A stretch of 64,000 nucleotides of DNA, taken from contig JAZKUF010000002.1 of assembly GCA_036625225.1 (NCBI GenBank), positions 310,001-374,000 of the forward strand. The letters run 5' to 3'. The position numbers and the translations under genes were made by a program. The stretch comes from Accumulibacter jenkinsii (GTDB lineage: Bacteria > Pseudomonadota > Gammaproteobacteria > Burkholderiales > Rhodocyclaceae). The notes under the pieces are model-generated. The model was given only the letters and a program-made list of their open reading frames with translations, was not told the origin of the DNA and made no database searches. Shown one piece after another: positions 63,153 to 64,000 of the stretch (within the stretch, counting starts at the first letter, position 1; every line of letters begins with the position of its first letter).

Positions 63153-63754
63153 TCGAGCCTTTCCGCCAGCCTTTCGAGCCGGGGATAGTCGCCGGTCGGC
63201 CATTCGTGAGGCAACACGTAGCGGACGAAGCCGATCCCGACGACGCTGCTGATGTCGGCCTGCGTCAGGCGGTCGGCGACCAGGAAATCGCCATCGAATC
63301 CTTCTTCGAGCAGGGCAAAGGCCTGTCGCATCTGGTCGCGCAGGCGGCTGCTCCAGTCCGGCCACTGCCGTTCGGGTGGACGTTTGCGCTCGTATTCGAG
63401 AACCACCGCCTTCTCGGTCGCGATCATCGCCAGGGCCATCATCTGCTGTACCCGCCGTCGCTCGGGACCCGTGCGCGGGACCAGCGGCGAGACGCCCGTC
63501 TGGCTGGCCAACTCGTCGAGGTAGTCGAGCAGATAGGCGCTCTCATGGAGCTTCTCGCCGTTCGGCAGGGTCAGCATCGGCACCTTGAACAGCGGATTGA
63601 TCCCCCGCATGGCCTCCATGTGCCTGAACACCGATAGCGAAATGTGTTCGTAAGGGATACCGTAGAACTGCATGGTAATCGCCACGCGACGCACAAAGGG
63701 TGAATCGTAAAGTCCGAGCAGCCGGTGCGGCGGCTGGTTTGTGATCATGCTCAT
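63113..63754 (-). CDS. Glutathione S-transferase family protein
   Basis: 213 residues from the ATG at 63754, chosen for GGAGAAAAGAAG directly upstream. The N-terminal thioredoxin-like domain has LLGLYDSPFVRRVAITMQFY, with Ser in the catalytic YDSPF position, then NPLFKVPMLTLPNGEKLHES with the cis-Pro and the ES glutathione contact. The all-helical C-domain follows (LLEEGFDGDFLVADRLTQAD, ISSVVGIGFVRYV). Cytosolic detoxification or redox role; substrate unknown. Its last codons are shared by both junction repeats. Confidence 0.92.
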   Translation of the reverse strand: MSMITNQPPHRLLGLYDSPFVRRVAITMQFYGIPYEHISLSVFRHMEAMRGINPLFKVPMLTLPNGEKLHESAYLLDYLDELASQTGVSPLVPRTGPERRRVQQMMALAMIATEKAVVLEYERKRPPERQWPDWSSRLRDQMRQAFALLEEGFDGDFLVADRLTQADISSVVGIGFVRYVLPHEWPTGDYPRLERLAERLEASAPFKAVPIDA

Positions 63755-64000
63755 CTTCTTTTCTCCGGCAAGGATGCGGGGTCTCATGAGGCGCAGCCAG
63801 CGAGCGACGGTCGACCGGTCATTCAACCCGGGCACACCGCACGGGCCGAGGCGGAGGACGTTTTCCAGCGGCAGCTTCGGCCAGGGCGCCTGGCCATGCA
63901 CGGCCACCGGCGCAGGCTGATGGTAACAGCTTCGCCGACGAAGACAACGACTCGAGCAATCGACTGGCTTTGCGCAGCACAGCTCACGCGACCTGCCGAG
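63755..64000. other. Right window edge, no gene recognised
   Basis: The GST frame stays open to 63907, but the sequence there is not family-like. I see no other gene, RNA or repeat. Confidence 0.4.

Overview
The window is about 65% GC, gene dense, and looks like a chromosomal segment of a betaproteobacterium of the Rhodocyclales type. The conserved block der-bamB-yfgM-hisS-ispG-rodZ-pilW-rlmN-ndk supports this. The low-affinity phosphate transporter Pit, with its DUF47 partner, a CYTH-CHAD polyphosphate-binding-type protein and two further PhoU-like proteins, would fit a polyphosphate-accumulating lineage such as Candidatus Accumulibacter. That species-level guess is inference; no 16S or marker comparison was possible.

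Layout. 1-900 is the decayed end of an integrative element: a scrambled tyrosine integrase and a tRNA-3'-end-like sequence. 1514-8810 (+) holds a small membrane protein, an MltB-type lytic transglycosylase, an HD-GYP phosphodiesterase and an AttEFGH-like ABC/FtsX/CrtC-fold operon. 8851-11138 (-) holds an MscS channel with a cyclic-nucleotide-binding domain and a GT2 glycosyltransferase. 11514-12335 encodes a formylglycine-generating-enzyme-fold protein. 12548-19633 is one giant CheB-CheR-coiled coil-PAS-PAS-GGDEF-EAL gene, frameshifted once and split by an IS66 element (15895-18342). 19662-20808 holds a PAS-like/CxxC protein and a low-molecular-weight tyrosine phosphatase. 21014-30128 (-) is the housekeeping block. 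30333-33387 (-) is a TRAP dicarboxylate transporter, dctPQM, with divergent dctSR; dctR is cut by a second IS66 copy of the same length (36019-38466). tilS and accA follow.

41204-43336 (-) is an apparent operon with a sigma70 promoter, a yybP-ykoY (manganese) riboswitch, an intrinsic terminator, a TerC/Alx-family exporter, and a bacterial voltage-gated-sodium-channel-like protein starting one base after the terC stop. This is the most interesting unit seen. 43636-45479 holds small orphan ORFs, an AlkA-type glycosylase and a universal stress protein. 45681-53376 (-) holds a SulP-STAS-cNMP transporter and the phosphate/polyphosphate cluster. 54082-58055 (-) is an NtrC-type regulator and a CHASE/PAS histidine kinase broken by two single-base insertions. 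58362-63754 holds a DMT transporter, a DUF2917 protein, a MocR/PdxR-type regulator, a CPA1 antiporter and a glutathione transferase. Imperfect repeats of the regulator/transferase junction flank the antiporter.

Two themes recur. First, signal transduction (c-di-GMP, two-component, cyclic-nucleotide-gated transport) is dense and has been hit by recent IS66 insertions. Second, three otherwise intact reading frames are broken by single extra bases, so some 'pseudogenes' may be assembly errors. No CRISPR array, rRNA or complete tRNA was seen.
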